Notes: generated by a model not told the origin, from the letters alone. A stretch of 64,000 bases of DNA from Rossellomorea marisflavi (GCA_003667865.1 CP033051.1:1-64000); one strand, 5' to 3'; shown: positions 18,382-27,731, numbered from the stretch's first letter. A program made the numbers and translations.

Positions 18382-18593
18382 AAATTCAGCCCCCTTATGA
18401 TTTTTTTCTTTTTTAATTATAGCATATTTTACCACTAAGGTTGTGCACTCTACCTCATAACAGTACCCTTTACTGTTAGAACGTTCCGTTTATCGCTAAA
18501 AAACAGGCTGCAGACAATCAAGTTTTGGTCTAACATTTTTCTGAATTATGGAGCTTGTGTCATGAAAATATACTCTAGCATTCCTTTAACGCC

Positions 18594-18772
18594 CGGACAT
18601 TTGTTCCGCTATTTCCCCTAAAAACTGTAATCTTGAGGGTTTTGCGGACATTTGTTCCGTTATTCAATCAAAAAAGCAGTGAATTTTCTTCATTTTATCA
18701 AAATAACGGAACAGATGTCCGTCAGCAGCTGACAATCAATGTTTTTACAGAAAGTAACGGAATAAATGTCCG
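18594..18772. repeat. Cluster of four REP-like 20-mers
   Basis: Copies of CGGACATTTGTTCCGTTATT lie at 18594-18613 (+, one change), 18645-18664 (+), 18702-18721 (-, one change) and 18753-18772 (-, two changes), in the order forward, forward, reverse, reverse. A small palindrome (GTCAGCAGCTGAC) lies just after the third copy. The gap 18382-18987 holds this cluster and the ackA terminator; I see no gene in it. Confidence 0.8.
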
Positions 18773-18877
18773 CTGAAGTGACCAATACGAAGATTCAAAA
18801 ACCGACCGTTCATTCAATAAACCTTCATAACGATTAATTGAAATGATCTTCAAATGAAAAGCCTCAAAGACCTGATG

Positions 18878-18910
18878 AAAAATTGGCATAGATATCATTA
18901 TCTATGCCAA
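18878..18910 (-). terminator. ackA terminator
   Basis: A perfect 12-bp stem TTGGCATAGATA / TATCTATGCCAA with a 4-base loop. Followed on the minus strand by TTTTT. Confidence 0.85.
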
Positions 18911-18987
18911 TTCGTATGTCACTTACTTAATATGCACTCCACAAAAGGAACTGCTTATACTAAATATTAAGAATGCTTAAAAATGAC

Positions 18988-20178
18988 CTATATGGAAGCC
19001 AACCGAACAACGTCACGGGCAATCATGACTTCTTCATCTGTTGGGATTACCATAACTTTTACTGGAGAATGTGGGTAGTTGATAAATCGTTCGCCACCTC
19101 GTACTTTGTTTCGAGCTGGGTCCCAATACACGCCCATGAATTCAAGACCTTTAAGAACCTTTTCACGAATCACATCACTATTTTCACCAATTCCTGCTGT
19201 GAAAATAATGGCATCAACACCATACATTCTTGATGCATACGAACCAATATATTTATGAATACGATTTGCAAATACCTCTAAAGCTAGTTCTGCACGTTCA
19301 TTTCCTTGTTCTGCTTCTAACTCAATGTCACGTAAATCGCTTGAGAAGCCCGAAACCCCTAACATCCCTGATCTTTTATTAAGAGTGTCAAGTACTTCAT
19401 CTGCTGTGTTACCTGTTTTCTCCATAATATATGGAATGAGAGCAGGGTCAATATTCCCTGAACGCGTTCCCATCGTTACACCAGCAAGTGGTGTGAATCC
19501 CATCGATGTATCAATAGATTTACCGCCTTCTATTGCAGCAATACTAGCCCCATTCCCTAAGTGACAAGATATAAGACGAATTTGTTCCTCCGGTCTTCCG
19601 AGCATCGCTGCTGCACGCTCTGTTACGTACTTATGTGAAGTACCATGGAATCCATACTTACGAATTCCATAATCCTTGTAATACTCGTAAGGTAAGCTAT
19701 ATAAGAATGAGCTTTCAGGCATCGTTTGATGAAATGCAGTATCAAATACAGCCACAGCAGGTACATTTGGTAATACACTTTGGAAAGCCTGAATCCCTGT
19801 AATATTCGCAGGATTATGAAGAGGAGCTAAGTCGGATAACTCATTAATCTTACTTAGTACGTCATCTGTTATGTTTACTGAATCATCGAATACCTCCCCA
19901 CCATGAACAACACGATGGCCAATTCCTTCAATTTCATCAAGAGATTCAATAATTTTGTAATCTGTTAATTTATTTAAAAGCATTTTTACAGCGACATCAT
20001 GGTCTGGAATGTCTGTTACTTCACTTTTCTTTTCACCATTTACAGTAATGTTGAATACGGCGTCATCAAGTCCAATTCGTTCAATTAGTCCTTTCGTGAT
20101 TACTGTTTCTTCCGGCATTTCAAATAACTGAAATTTCAAAGAAGAGCTTCCAGCGTTAATTGCGATTACTTTTGCCAT
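18988..20178 (-). CDS. ackA: Acetate kinase
   Basis: This 396-residue enzyme converts acetyl phosphate plus ADP to acetate plus ATP, the last step of overflow acetate production. Motifs are [20 protein letters not shown] at the N terminus, [20 protein letters not shown] (catalytic Asp near residue 148), [15 protein letters not shown], and [37 protein letters not shown] is near 330. The frame extends to 20226, but the ATG at 20178 follows AAAGGAGCGG and gives the standard N terminus. A cre-like CcpA site lies upstream. YtxK is encoded upstream in the same direction, in the order ytxK-ackA seen in B. subtilis. Confidence 0.97.
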   Translation of the reverse strand: MAKVIAINAGSSSLKFQLFEMPEETVITKGLIERIGLDDAVFNITVNGEKKSEVTDIPDHDVAVKMLLNKLTDYKIIESLDEIEGIGHRVVHGGEVFDDSVNITDDVLSKINELSDLAPLHNPANITGIQAFQSVLPNVPAVAVFDTAFHQTMPESSFLYSLPYEYYKDYGIRKYGFHGTSHKYVTERAAAMLGRPEEQIRLISCHLGNGASIAAIEGGKSIDTSMGFTPLAGVTMGTRSGNIDPALIPYIMEKTGNTADEVLDTLNKRSGMLGVSGFSSDLRDIELEAEQGNERAELALEVFANRIHKYIGSYASRMYGVDAIIFTAGIGENSDVIREKVLKGLEFMGVYWDPARNKVRGGERFINYPHSPVKVMVIPTDEEVMIARDVVRLASI

Positions 20179-20255
20179 ATTGACCGCTCCTTTATTTTCT
20201 AACATCTTATGTTTTATTTTGTTCAAGCATACACGTTTCTATCTCTCAATTTTTC

Positions 20256-20284
20256 ATTTAATCATTGTCAATTATCGAATTCAA
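20256..20284 (-). promoter_or_regulatory. Candidate ackA promoter
   Basis: Minus strand -35 TTGAAT (20284-20279), 17-base spacer, -10 TTAAAT (20261-20256). The predicted start is near 20249. Confidence 0.5.
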
Positions 20285-20298
20285 GGAGAACCTTCTTT

Positions 20299-20312
20299 TG
20301 GTATCGGTTACA
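20299..20312 (-). promoter_or_regulatory. cre-like CcpA site upstream of ackA
   Basis: TGTAACCGATACCA on the minus strand fits the cre consensus TGWNANCGNTNWCA except at one W position. Its centre is about 56 bp upstream of the predicted ackA start. This is the position from which CcpA activates ackA in B. subtilis. Confidence 0.6.
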
Positions 20313-20438
20313 TAGTAAAGTAATTCTTTTCTGAAAAATAAAACAGGGAAAAAGTATGTAAAATTACATAAACCTCCTACACAATTTACCATATATCCTC
20401 CCCAACTCCTTCTTAATCATCCACTTATAAAACAGCAA

Positions 20439-20467
20439 ACAAAAAAGACGGAGCTGCGCTCTGTCTT
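20439..20467 (-). terminator. ytxK terminator
   Basis: Stem AAGACgGAGC / GCTCtGTCTT, starting at the ytxK stop codon, then a T run on the minus strand. Confidence 0.8.
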
Positions 20468-21458
20468 ATCTTGATTTATTCACTTTTAGCCACGAGTCAA
20501 TCTTCCCTAAAATGTCCTCAACAGCGCGAGGATTAGATAAGCTCGGAAGCTTTGCTAGTAGAACTTCCTTAGGAGGCTGGATACCTTCCATTTTCTTTTG
20601 GAGAACAAGAACACTCTTAGCCGATGACTCACTTTTAAATAATGATGTTGGTAATTGTAATAACCCTTGGATAAATACTTGGTCCTTAAAGAACTCGTGT
20701 AGCTGCTTCGCTTGTGGTGATTCAAACAATCCATTAGGTACTAGGAAAAATAAATATCCGCCTTCTTTTGTATATTTCACACTTTGCTCAATAAATAAAT
20801 GGTGTGAGTAGGAATGACCCTCCTCGCTTCGCAGAGTATACTCATTCGCACGAACCTCGTTAGGGTAATAGCCAACTGGCAGGTCACTTATTACAACATC
20901 TACAGGATCAATAAATAGGGGCTCTAAAGCATCCTGATTAAATAATTGAAGTGGATGTTCTTGCAGATTGGCTCCAATATAGGCAAGTTTTAATAAAACA
21001 TCGTCGATATCCACTCCAATGGAGTCGATGTTACGGTCTGGTAAATGATTCAGTACGGTTGTTAATAGATTGCCTGTTCCAATAGCAGGATCTAAAAGTG
21101 TTAGTTGATCACGATTGTGTGAAAATTTGTCCACAAGAAAGCTCATAAAAATCCCTATAGAATCTGGTGTCATTTGATGATTGGGTTGAGCCAGTTCTTT
21201 CATTCCTTTTAAAATAGCGAATTGGAATGATTTTCGGATTTGTTCTTTTGAGAGTTGTTCTAGTTTGATTTCATCATATTTTTTTTGAATTCTTTTTTTG
21301 GTAATTTCACTTAATTCTTCTTGGAGAATGGTTTGTTGAAATAGGTTTTCACCTGATTCTGCAATGGCTTCAAGGTATGTGCATTGTAGTTCTTCTTCAA
21401 GAACTGTTGCTGTTTCGTCTAGTACGTAAAATAATGTTTCTACTGGTGAGGCAATCAT
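20466..21458 (-). CDS. ytxK: SAM-dependent methyltransferase-like protein YtxK
   Basis: A 330-residue protein. The N-terminal helical region (about 1-95) is followed by a Rossmann methyltransferase domain. The SAM motif is TLLDPAIGTGNLLTTVLNHL (about 120). The motif IV region is VVISDLPVGYYP, where DLPVGYY replaces the NPPY of adenine-N6 methyltransferases. It resembles the catalytic subunit of type I restriction enzymes but has no specificity subunit nearby. No function has been shown for YtxK; the altered motif makes DNA methylation uncertain. The ATG at 21458 is behind AGAGGAG. Position before ackA is conserved. Confidence 0.92.
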   Translation of the reverse strand: MIASPVETLFYVLDETATVLEEELQCTYLEAIAESGENLFQQTILQEELSEITKKRIQKKYDEIKLEQLSKEQIRKSFQFAILKGMKELAQPNHQMTPDSIGIFMSFLVDKFSHNRDQLTLLDPAIGTGNLLTTVLNHLPDRNIDSIGVDIDDVLLKLAYIGANLQEHPLQLFNQDALEPLFIDPVDVVISDLPVGYYPNEVRANEYTLRSEEGHSYSHHLFIEQSVKYTKEGGYLFFLVPNGLFESPQAKQLHEFFKDQVFIQGLLQLPTSLFKSESSAKSVLVLQKKMEGIQPPKEVLLAKLPSLSNPRAVEDILGKIDSWLKVNKSR

Positions 21459-21523
21459 GTTTTCAAAACTCCTCTAATTTCAAATTAAATATAATTACAT
21501 AAGATGTATTTATTATTATAGGG

Positions 21524-21697
21524 CCGTTACTCTCCACTCCAGATGCTTGCTTTCCGCGGGGCGTGAGGTGAGCCTCCTCTATGGAAGGTTTCGTTCCAGT
21601 AGGTACGAAACCCGGGTCTCACCAGGGTTAAATGCATAGCATTTAACCTTTCCCGCAATTCCCGCAGGAGTCAAGCATCTTCCGTTCCAAGCAACTC
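21524..21697 (-). repeat. Long-hairpin intergenic repeat, copy 3 (inverted, with insertions)
   Basis: On the minus strand it begins GAGTTGCTTGGAACGGAAGA. The inner arms are AGATGCTTG / CAAGCATCT: both sides changed relative to the other copies (AGGTGCTTG / CAAGCACCT), so the pairing is kept. The centre has two added hairpins (GGTTAAATGC...GCATTTAACC and GTTTCGT...ACGAAAC). It lies between ytxK and tpx. Confidence 0.85.
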
Positions 21698-21814
21698 TGT
21701 AGGTTGTCTAATTCCTTTTTTACCCATTAAATGATTCTTTTTAATTCAATTTTTCTACAATAAAAATAAATTATTTTCTCTTGTTCTATGTAGTTTAACA
21801 GAGTAGTTGTAAAC

Positions 21815-21847
21815 AGAAAAACTGATCTAGATTTATACTAGATCAGT
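21815..21847 (-). terminator. tpx terminator
   Basis: A perfect 10-bp stem ACTGATCTAG / CTAGATCAGT with a 7-base loop and a TTTTTC tail on the minus strand. Confidence 0.85.
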
Positions 21848-21870
21848 CTTAATATGATTCGAAAAGACTG

Positions 21871-22371
21871 TTATTTTGCTGCTTTTACGGCTTCGATTGC
21901 TTTGTCGTAGTCTGGGTGGTTTGTTGCTTCGCTTACGTATTCTACGTAGGTTACTTCATCATTTGAGTCTACGACAAAGACAGCACGAGCTAGTAGGCGA
22001 AGTTCTTGGATGTGCACCCCGTATGCTTCACCGAAAGAGAGATCACGGTGATCGGATAGTGTTTGGACATTGTCAATGCCGTTCGCTCCACACCAGCGTT
22101 TTTGTGCAAATGGTAGGTCTACTGAAATTGTTAAAACTTCTACATTATTCAATGTAGCTGCTTCTTCATTAAAACGTCTTGTCTGTGCATCACATACGCC
22201 TGTGTCGATTGATGGAACTACGCTTATTAAGCGTACTTTACCTTTTGAAGAATCTAATGTTACAGGAGAAAGATCATTTGCTAATACTGTGAAGTTAGGT
22301 GCTTTATCCCCTACTTTCACTTCATTGCCTAATAATGTTACGGGATTTTGTTTAAATGTAATAGATGCCAT
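21871..22371 (-). CDS. tpx: Thiol peroxidase
   Basis: A 166-residue atypical 2-Cys peroxiredoxin that reduces hydroperoxides using thioredoxin. The peroxidatic cysteine lies in [20 protein letters not shown] (about residue 60). The resolving cysteine is in [18 protein letters not shown] (about 94). The N-terminal [20 protein letters not shown] and a C-terminal [20 protein letters not shown] are standard. The ATG at 22371 has AGGAGG at a slightly long spacing. It is downstream of ytfJ/ytfI in the same direction as in B. subtilis but has its own terminator. Confidence 0.97.
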   Translation of the reverse strand: MASITFKQNPVTLLGNEVKVGDKAPNFTVLANDLSPVTLDSSKGKVRLISVVPSIDTGVCDAQTRRFNEEAATLNNVEVLTISVDLPFAQKRWCGANGIDNVQTLSDHRDLSFGEAYGVHIQELRLLARAVFVVDSNDEVTYVEYVSEATNHPDYDKAIEAVKAAK

Positions 22372-22524
22372 TTAATAATTCCTCCTATTGTGAGAAGTAT
22401 GTGTATATAGTTTAATAGTACAAAATAGAGGACAATTTAATCAACTATTTGAATTGTATGTAGTATTTTTCTCTCTTTTATATGAGAGCTTGATTTCAAA
22501 TTGATTTTATATGTACGTTTCATC

Positions 22525-22576
22525 AAAAAGAAAAGTTGACGAAAGAAGACTAGGTAGCTTCTTCTTGTTCGTCAAC
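22525..22576 (-). terminator. ytfJ terminator
   Basis: Stem GTTGACGAA / TTCGTCAAC extended by AGAAG / CTTCT. A T-rich tail (TTTTCTTTTT) follows on the minus strand. Confidence 0.85.
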
Positions 22577-22593
22577 ATTGGGAATCAAATTTC

Positions 22594-23067
22594 TTATTGG
22601 AAGTTTTGGTTTTGATTTTGATTCATTTGATTTTGACCATTTTGTTGCTGCTGATTTTGTTGATTAGAAGAATTATCTTTTTTCAGCATGCTCTGAATTT
22701 TTTCAACTGCTCCAGGTGCTAGATCAATCAAACGGTCAATGATATGAGTATTTTCATCTAAGTGAAGCATTTTCACTCCATTACTTCCTACAATTAAGAA
22801 GGCAATCGGTGTAATGGATACTCCTCCACCACTACCCCCACCAAAAGGTTGTTTAGATGATCCTCCATCCTGACCTTTTTCACCTTTTCCATCAATTTTG
22901 AATTCGCTACCACCTGCAGCAAATCCAAAGCCTACTTTAGATACAGTTAGAATCACACTGCCATCTGGTGTTTCAACAGGGTCACCAATGATTGTATTAA
23001 CATCAATCATTTCCTTCAGGTTTTCCATAGCGGTTGTCATTAGGCCTTCAATAGGGTGTTCTGACAT
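22594..23067 (-). CDS. ytfJ: Sporulation protein YtfJ (GerW family)
   Basis: The 157-residue protein has the glycine-rich YtfJ/GerW core: IIGDPVETPDGSVILTVSKV (about 26), GFGFAAGGSEF, and GGGSGGGVSITPIAFLIVGS (about 77). An unusually Asn/Gln-rich tail follows (from about residue 133). In B. subtilis YtfJ is made in the forespore under SigF, and in related bacilli the family is needed for germination. No enzyme function is known. The ATG at 23067 has AAAGGAGG upstream. The ytfI gene precedes it by 18 bp in the same operon. Confidence 0.93.
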   Translation of the reverse strand: MSEHPIEGLMTTAMENLKEMIDVNTIIGDPVETPDGSVILTVSKVGFGFAAGGSEFKIDGKGEKGQDGGSSKQPFGGGSGGGVSITPIAFLIVGSNGVKMLHLDENTHIIDRLIDLAPGAVEKIQSMLKKDNSSNQQNQQQQNGQNQMNQNQNQNFQ

Positions 23068-23085
23068 AGAGAACGTCCTCCTTTA

Positions 23086-23793
23086 TTAAACAGATTGTTT
23101 TTCAGAAGAGAAGAGTGATAGTGGCATTGATTTAAACCGAAACTTGCCACCTCTCCAATAACGAAATATCTTTAAACCTACTAGGATAGCATTCCCTATG
23201 CGAAACTGGATAATACATGAAAATTCAGTCTGAATGATTGGCTTTTGAAATGAGGGAGTAATGGTGATGCTAGGCATATTTTGTAAACGCATATAATTGC
23301 TAATAACACCGATTAGCCCTCCTTTTGCAGACCAGAGTAGTCCAGTAAGTGTTCCTGTTGTTGCAGCATCTGACACACCTATCACGCTATCCCACTTAAT
23401 ATTCCTTAGCTTCATTGTGTTAAGGAATTTGCGAATAATCTTATGCATTGCTTGAACATGCTCAAGCATAGATTTTGTATCTTGTATCATGTTTAAGAAA
23501 TCTTTAGGCGAGAACTTCATCCGTTTTTCACTTGTAGTATCCGCTGTGTCTTCCTTCCCTAATTGTGTTTTCTCCTGTATTTCTACATTTGCATCGTCAT
23601 TAATCTTCACCATTGGAATATCGATTTTATATTGTATAAGTCCAAACCATGCTCGAAATTTTATTGTATATTTGTCATTATCATTACCGTGATATAGATA
23701 CACTTCTATGGTTAGCTTTGTAATGATAATAGTGAAAAACAAAAGTAAAAGTATGCCTACAAGTATAACGAAAAACCATAGCCAGCCATTCAT
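23086..23793 (-). CDS. ytfI: DUF2953 membrane protein YtfI
   Basis: A protein of about 235 residues with an N-terminal membrane anchor (LWFFVILVGILLLLFFTIII). A domain of the DUF2953 type follows, with the conserved IKFRAWFGLIQYKIDIPMVK near residue 42. The second half contains GVSDAATTGTLTGLLWSAKG and GGKFRFKSMPLSLF. The function is unknown; the constant pairing with ytfJ suggests a sporulation role. The frame opens at GTG 23802, only 2 bases after AAGGG. The ATG at 23793 is 11 bases after it, and I prefer it with limited confidence. Confidence 0.88.
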   Translation of the reverse strand: MNGWLWFFVILVGILLLLFFTIIITKLTIEVYLYHGNDNDKYTIKFRAWFGLIQYKIDIPMVKINDDANVEIQEKTQLGKEDTADTTSEKRMKFSPKDFLNMIQDTKSMLEHVQAMHKIIRKFLNTMKLRNIKWDSVIGVSDAATTGTLTGLLWSAKGGLIGVISNYMRLQNMPSITITPSFQKPIIQTEFSCIIQFRIGNAILVGLKIFRYWRGGKFRFKSMPLSLFSSEKQSV

Positions 23794-23833
23794 ATTTTTC
23801 ACGACCCTTCAGCCTACCATTATGGTCATGTAG

Positions 23834-23866
23834 AAAAAAAAATAAACCTGCACAATATACAGGTTT
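23834..23866 (-). terminator. yteJ terminator
   Basis: Stem AAACCTG / CAGGTTT, 9-base loop, then a long T run on the minus strand. It ends the sppA-yteJ operon. Confidence 0.85.
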
Positions 23867-23875
23867 ACTTCCTAG

Positions 23876-24424
23876 TTAGGAATTAAATTTGGAGAAAGTC
23901 GGCTTAAAAAATTGGCGGACACTTTTCTCTCGAACAACGGTCGTCTCTGCAAATAAATCATGAATCCCTTGCTTCTTTGTTGTAAAAGCAACGACCACGT
24001 ACAATACAAAGATAAAATTGGAGATGAACCTTCCAATTAACTCTCGGAATATCACTGTATCCCAGCCTGGTTTTTCTCCGGTGAGATGGATTACCCGTAA
24101 ACCAAATATCATTTTACCAAGAGTCTGACCTAATTTTTTGGTCATGAGAATAAAGTAACCGTAAAAAATAATGGCTGAAACGATTGAAATTGCCGAAAAC
24201 ATCGAGCCATCTGTTAATGAGATATCTAGCAAACGAAAAATCGGATTTACAATCATCCTTGTGATACTGCCAATTATTAAAAGGTCCAATAAATAGGCCC
24301 AGAAACGAATCCAAAAACCCCCAAGCTCTAATAACCTAGAGTCACTTTCACTTAAACTACTTTGACGATTCTGTTCAGGTACTTCTTCAGATTGATTTAT
24401 GTTTTGATGTGTCTGTTCATCCAT
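23876..24424 (-). CDS. yteJ: RDD family membrane protein YteJ
   Basis: The protein of 182 residues begins with a hydrophilic, Gln/Ser-rich arm (about 1-40). The RDD domain follows: GFWIRFWAYLLDLLIIGSIT (about 45, key Arg and Asp residues), then TKKLGQTLGKMIFGLRVIHL (about 110), and three to four membrane segments. RDD proteins are small membrane proteins, some acting as ion transporters or modulators. In B. subtilis YteJ is encoded with SppA and modulates its protease activity. The frame opens at GTG 24433; the ATG at 24424 fits AGAGGTG better. It starts 11 bp after sppA stops. Confidence 0.9.
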   Translation of the reverse strand: MDEQTHQNINQSEEVPEQNRQSSLSESDSRLLELGGFWIRFWAYLLDLLIIGSITRMIVNPIFRLLDISLTDGSMFSAISIVSAIIFYGYFILMTKKLGQTLGKMIFGLRVIHLTGEKPGWDTVIFRELIGRFISNFIFVLYVVVAFTTKKQGIHDLFAETTVVREKSVRQFFKPTFSKFNS

Positions 24425-24435
24425 TTCTATCACCT

Positions 24436-25446
24436 CTATTCAGAATATAGATACATTAAACGTGGTGAATTGGGTCTAGAGAGGATTTCCGTTAAGACCA
24501 TTGTGTCTAGATCTTTCCCCATCATTTTTTGAGCACCCATTGAAATGAAGTCCGAAAATGGATCATTTGAAGCATATGAAAATACTTGTGCTCCCTCTAA
24601 GTTTTGGTCTTTTTTCAGACTCTCAATAACATCCTCCATATAGCCAAAGTCATCAATTAGCTTTAGCTCCTTAGCTTGAGTACCATCATAGATTCTCCCA
24701 TCTGCAATCTCTCGTACTCTTTTTTCGTCTATATTGCGTCCTTCAGAGATTACTTTAACAAAGCCATCATAAGAATTGTCAATCATATCTTGAAGAATAT
24801 TACGTTCTTCTTGAGTCATTTCACGTGAAGGACTCATGATGTCTTTATATGGTCCACTCTTAATTGTGACAAATTCTACTCCATATTTCTCTGCAAGCTC
24901 TCCATAATTAACACTTTCCATTATGACTCCAAGTGATCCTGTTAACGTCTCTTTACTAGCAAAGATCTTAGTTGCTGGTGCCGATATGTAATATCCTCCT
25001 GAAGCTGCGGTAGATCCCATTGATACGTATATTGGTTTCTTTGATTCCTTGATAATTTCTACTAGTTTGTCGTGAATTTGTGCGCTCTCTACAACTCCAC
25101 CACCAGGGGTATTCACTTTAAGAACAATTCCTTTTACACTATCATCCTCTTGGACAGCATCAAGCTGTTGCATAAATAGATCATGATTATAACCAGGAGA
25201 TGCAAAAATTGAACCTACATCAGCTGAATCTTGAATCACCCCTTCGACCTCAAGGACCGCGATTCGTTCCAGTATACTTCCTTCCTCTATTACTTCTTCT
25301 GCAAACTCACTTGATGGTCCCGCAATAAGTTCACCAAAAACTTTATTAAAATCTGTGGTAAGCATAGTAGAAGCAACATTTATAATTGTTGAGACTAGAA
25401 AAAGCCCTGCTGCAATTCCTATCGCAATCCAACGCTTTGCATTCAT
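24436..25446 (-). CDS. sppA: Signal peptide peptidase SppA
   Basis: A 336-residue membrane serine protease (family S49) that degrades leftover signal peptides; in B. subtilis it also protects against lantibiotics. It has one N-terminal membrane segment (WIAIGIAAGLFLVSTIINVA). The catalytic serine is in MGSTAASGGYYISAPATKIF (about residue 149). The catalytic lysine is in FVTIKSGPYKDIMSPSREM (about 201). The substrate-binding strand GIVLKVNTPGGGVVESAQIH is near 105. The ATG at 25446 is behind AGGAGGAAG. It forms an operon with yteJ. Confidence 0.95.
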   Translation of the reverse strand: MNAKRWIAIGIAAGLFLVSTIINVASTMLTTDFNKVFGELIAGPSSEFAEEVIEEGSILERIAVLEVEGVIQDSADVGSIFASPGYNHDLFMQQLDAVQEDDSVKGIVLKVNTPGGGVVESAQIHDKLVEIIKESKKPIYVSMGSTAASGGYYISAPATKIFASKETLTGSLGVIMESVNYGELAEKYGVEFVTIKSGPYKDIMSPSREMTQEERNILQDMIDNSYDGFVKVISEGRNIDEKRVREIADGRIYDGTQAKELKLIDDFGYMEDVIESLKKDQNLEGAQVFSYASNDPFSDFISMGAQKMMGKDLDTMVLTEILSRPNSPRLMYLYSE

Positions 25447-25853
25447 TTATCTTCCTCCTCATTCCTGTTGTTTTTTTCTTACAGGTTCTACTACGAATCT
25501 AATTAAGAGATTGTTTCAATAAAATGCCAAAATAGTTAATTTTTTTTTCAAATAACTATTATTATCAAGAAATTTTTAAAATCCATAGCTTTCTTTCATA
25601 AGAATGGTTTCTAATTTACCACATAAAAAATGGTAAGGACCCTTCAACCATCATGATCTTAAAAATAGTTATAAATTCTCAATAATAATCAAATAATCAT
25701 GGAACATTCTGTCCAAAATAAAATGTATTGATTTGCCACCTTTTTCACAATACCCAAAAGAATGATAAGATAGTTAATATAAACATTTTAGCAACTTTTT
25801 TCAAGTTTTGTAAAAAGTAATAACTGATGCAGGAACATAAGGAGGAAATACAT

Positions 25854-26657
25854 ATGTCTGAACGTAAGAATATTTATTTTTATACAATGGAAGCTCGTGA
25901 TGTAGAACAAGTACAACTTGATGCATTATTTCAATTAGCCGAAAAACATCAGTTTACGATTGTTGATACTCCTCAATCCGCAAATATTATCGTCAGTATC
26001 GGTGGAGATGGTGCATTCTTACAGGCTGTGCGTAAAACTGGCTTTAGACAAGATTGCTTATATGTCGGGATTTCCGTATCTGGAACACTGAGTATGTACT
26101 GTGATTTCCATATAGATAATATAGAAGAAATGATAAGCAGTATGACTTTTGACAACATTGAAGTACGTAAATATCCCACGATTGAAGTAAATATCGATAA
26201 TCAAGGAACGTTTATGTGCTTGAATGAATTTAGTATTCGTTCTGGGATCATCAAAACATTTGTTATGGATGTGTATATCGATGACCTTCATTTCGAAACC
26301 TTCCGTGGTGATGGTATGATTATTGCAACACCAACAGGGAGCACAGCCTATAACAAATCAGTTAACGGTGCCGTTGTCGATCCAATGCTCCCTTGCCTAC
26401 AAGTAAGTGAACTTGCTTCTCTAAACAATAATCGTTACCGTACGTTAGGGTCTTCTTTTATCCTTAGCGGCAACCGCAAACTAAAATTAAATGTTGTTCA
26501 AGACGGTAATGATTACCCAGCAATGGGCGTTGATAATGAAGCAATTAGTATTCAACATGTGAAGCAAGTTGAATTCTCACTAAGTAATCAAGTTGTTAAA
26601 ACGGTTAAGCTAAAAAATAACTCCTTCTGGGAAAAAGTAAAACGCTCATTCTTATAA
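25854..26657 (+). CDS. nadK2: NAD kinase 2
   Basis: This 267-residue enzyme phosphorylates NAD to NADP. It shows the GGDG motif in IIVSIGGDGAFLQAVR (about residue 46), the FxCLNEFSI element near 120, and ATPTGSTAYNKSVNGAVVDP near 160, all standard for NAD kinases. The frame opens upstream at 25827, but the ATG at 25854 has AAGGAGG correctly placed. It also gives the same length as B. subtilis YtdI/PpnKB. It is divergent from sppA across 407 bp of AT-rich DNA, which must hold both promoters; I see no gene in that gap. Confidence 0.95.
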   Translation: MSERKNIYFYTMEARDVEQVQLDALFQLAEKHQFTIVDTPQSANIIVSIGGDGAFLQAVRKTGFRQDCLYVGISVSGTLSMYCDFHIDNIEEMISSMTFDNIEVRKYPTIEVNIDNQGTFMCLNEFSIRSGIIKTFVMDVYIDDLHFETFRGDGMIIATPTGSTAYNKSVNGAVVDPMLPCLQVSELASLNNNRYRTLGSSFILSGNRKLKLNVVQDGNDYPAMGVDNEAISIQHVKQVEFSLSNQVVKTVKLKNNSFWEKVKRSFL

Positions 26658-26684
26658 TGTTGACAGGTTAGTAACTCACAAATA

Positions 26685-26749
26685 AAAATGCAGGAATTTG
26701 CACGACTTTTAATGGACTATCCAAAGAAGTCTGTACATTCCTGCATTTT
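26685..26749. terminator. Bidirectional terminator between nadK2 and rarD-like gene
   Basis: A 13-bp outer stem AAAATGCAGGAAT / ATTCCTGCATTTT with nested GACTT/AAGTC and TGG/CCA pairings in its loop. The T tract is better on the minus strand. Confidence 0.8.
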
Positions 26750-26810
26750 ACGTGTAAATGAATCTTCATACTAAGAACGTTGCTCTCCACATTATTTACT
26801 AACGAAATGT

Positions 26811-27731
26811 CTAAGCACTTAATTTCTGCAACTGTTTTCTTCTCTTACGTGCATCAACAATTCTTGAACCAGTGAAAATCGTTAGAGCAGACCAGATAAA
26901 CAAGAACGAAATCATATGTGTAAATGTAAATACCTCATCATAAACAAAAATCCCTAATATCAATGTGATGGTAGGCGCAATATATTGTAAGAATCCTACC
27001 ATATACAACGGAATTCTCTGTGCACCTTTTGCAAAAAACAATAATGGAATCGCAGTAACGGCCCCAGCACACACTAGAAGAATATCTGTACCAATGGAAA
27101 CGGAAAACAATGACTGACTGCCCTGCACCATTAGATATACCATGTATCCAAAAGCAATAGGTGCAACAGTTAAGGTTTCTAGAGTAAGCCCAATATCTGA
27201 TTCAACCTTGATCATTTTTTTCGCTAAGCCATAGAGACCAAAGGACAATGCGAGTGTTATCGCAATCCACGGAAATTGCCCATAAGAAATTGTTAAAATC
27301 AAAACACCTATTGTAGCCAAGGCAAACGATATCATTTGAGGCTTTGATAAGCTTTCTTTTAAAATAAATACGCCTAATAGCACACTAACAAGTGGATTGA
27401 TATAATATCCAAGACTTGCTTCAACCATTTGATTGGTATTGACAGCGAAAATATAAACAAACCAATTTATACTAATAAGCAAGGATGCTAAAACAAGTGC
27501 AAAAAGCTGCTTTTTATTTACTAATGAATCTTTTATAAGCTTCGTAAAATGGTTCCACCTTTTTGTTACTAGTAATACAAGTACCATAAACCAAAATGCC
27601 CAAAAGATTCGATTTGCCAAGATTTCATCTGATGGAACATGATTTAGAAATTTCCAATAAATCGGTAGTATTCCCCATAGAAAATATGAAAAAGCTGTAT
27701 ATAGCAAGCCTTGCTGTTCTTCTGTTCTCAT
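26811..27731 (-). CDS. RarD/EamA family transporter
   Basis: A 306-residue drug/metabolite transporter with ten hydrophobic segments and two EamA repeats. It begins MRTEEQQGLLYTAFSYFLWG; further RarD-type signatures are EILANRIFWAFWFMVLVLLV and GYYINPLVSVLLGVFILKE. The last of these, with SISYG and FLQYIAPTITLILG in the second repeat, is typical of the RarD subgroup (chloramphenicol-sensitivity protein). Substrate is unknown. The frame opens at 27842, but the ATG at 27731 has GGGGGAAGG and starts at the first conserved block. It is transcribed alone. Confidence 0.9.
   Translation of the reverse strand: MRTEEQQGLLYTAFSYFLWGILPIYWKFLNHVPSDEILANRIFWAFWFMVLVLLVTKRWNHFTKLIKDSLVNKKQLFALVLASLLISINWFVYIFAVNTNQMVEASLGYYINPLVSVLLGVFILKESLSKPQMISFALATIGVLILTISYGQFPWIAITLALSFGLYGLAKKMIKVESDIGLTLETLTVAPIAFGYMVYLMVQGSQSLFSVSIGTDILLVCAGAVTAIPLLFFAKGAQRIPLYMVGFLQYIAPTITLILGIFVYDEVFTFTHMISFLFIWSALTIFTGSRIVDARKRRKQLQKLSA

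Noticed and set aside
18594-18772. CRISPR-like array
   Set aside because: The four repeats are 20 bp, occur in both orientations and have irregular spacing; there are no cas genes. A REP cluster fits better.
22070-22375. Long plus-strand ORFs antisense to tpx
   Set aside because: They arise from the codon pattern of the highly expressed tpx gene on the other strand and have no initiation site.
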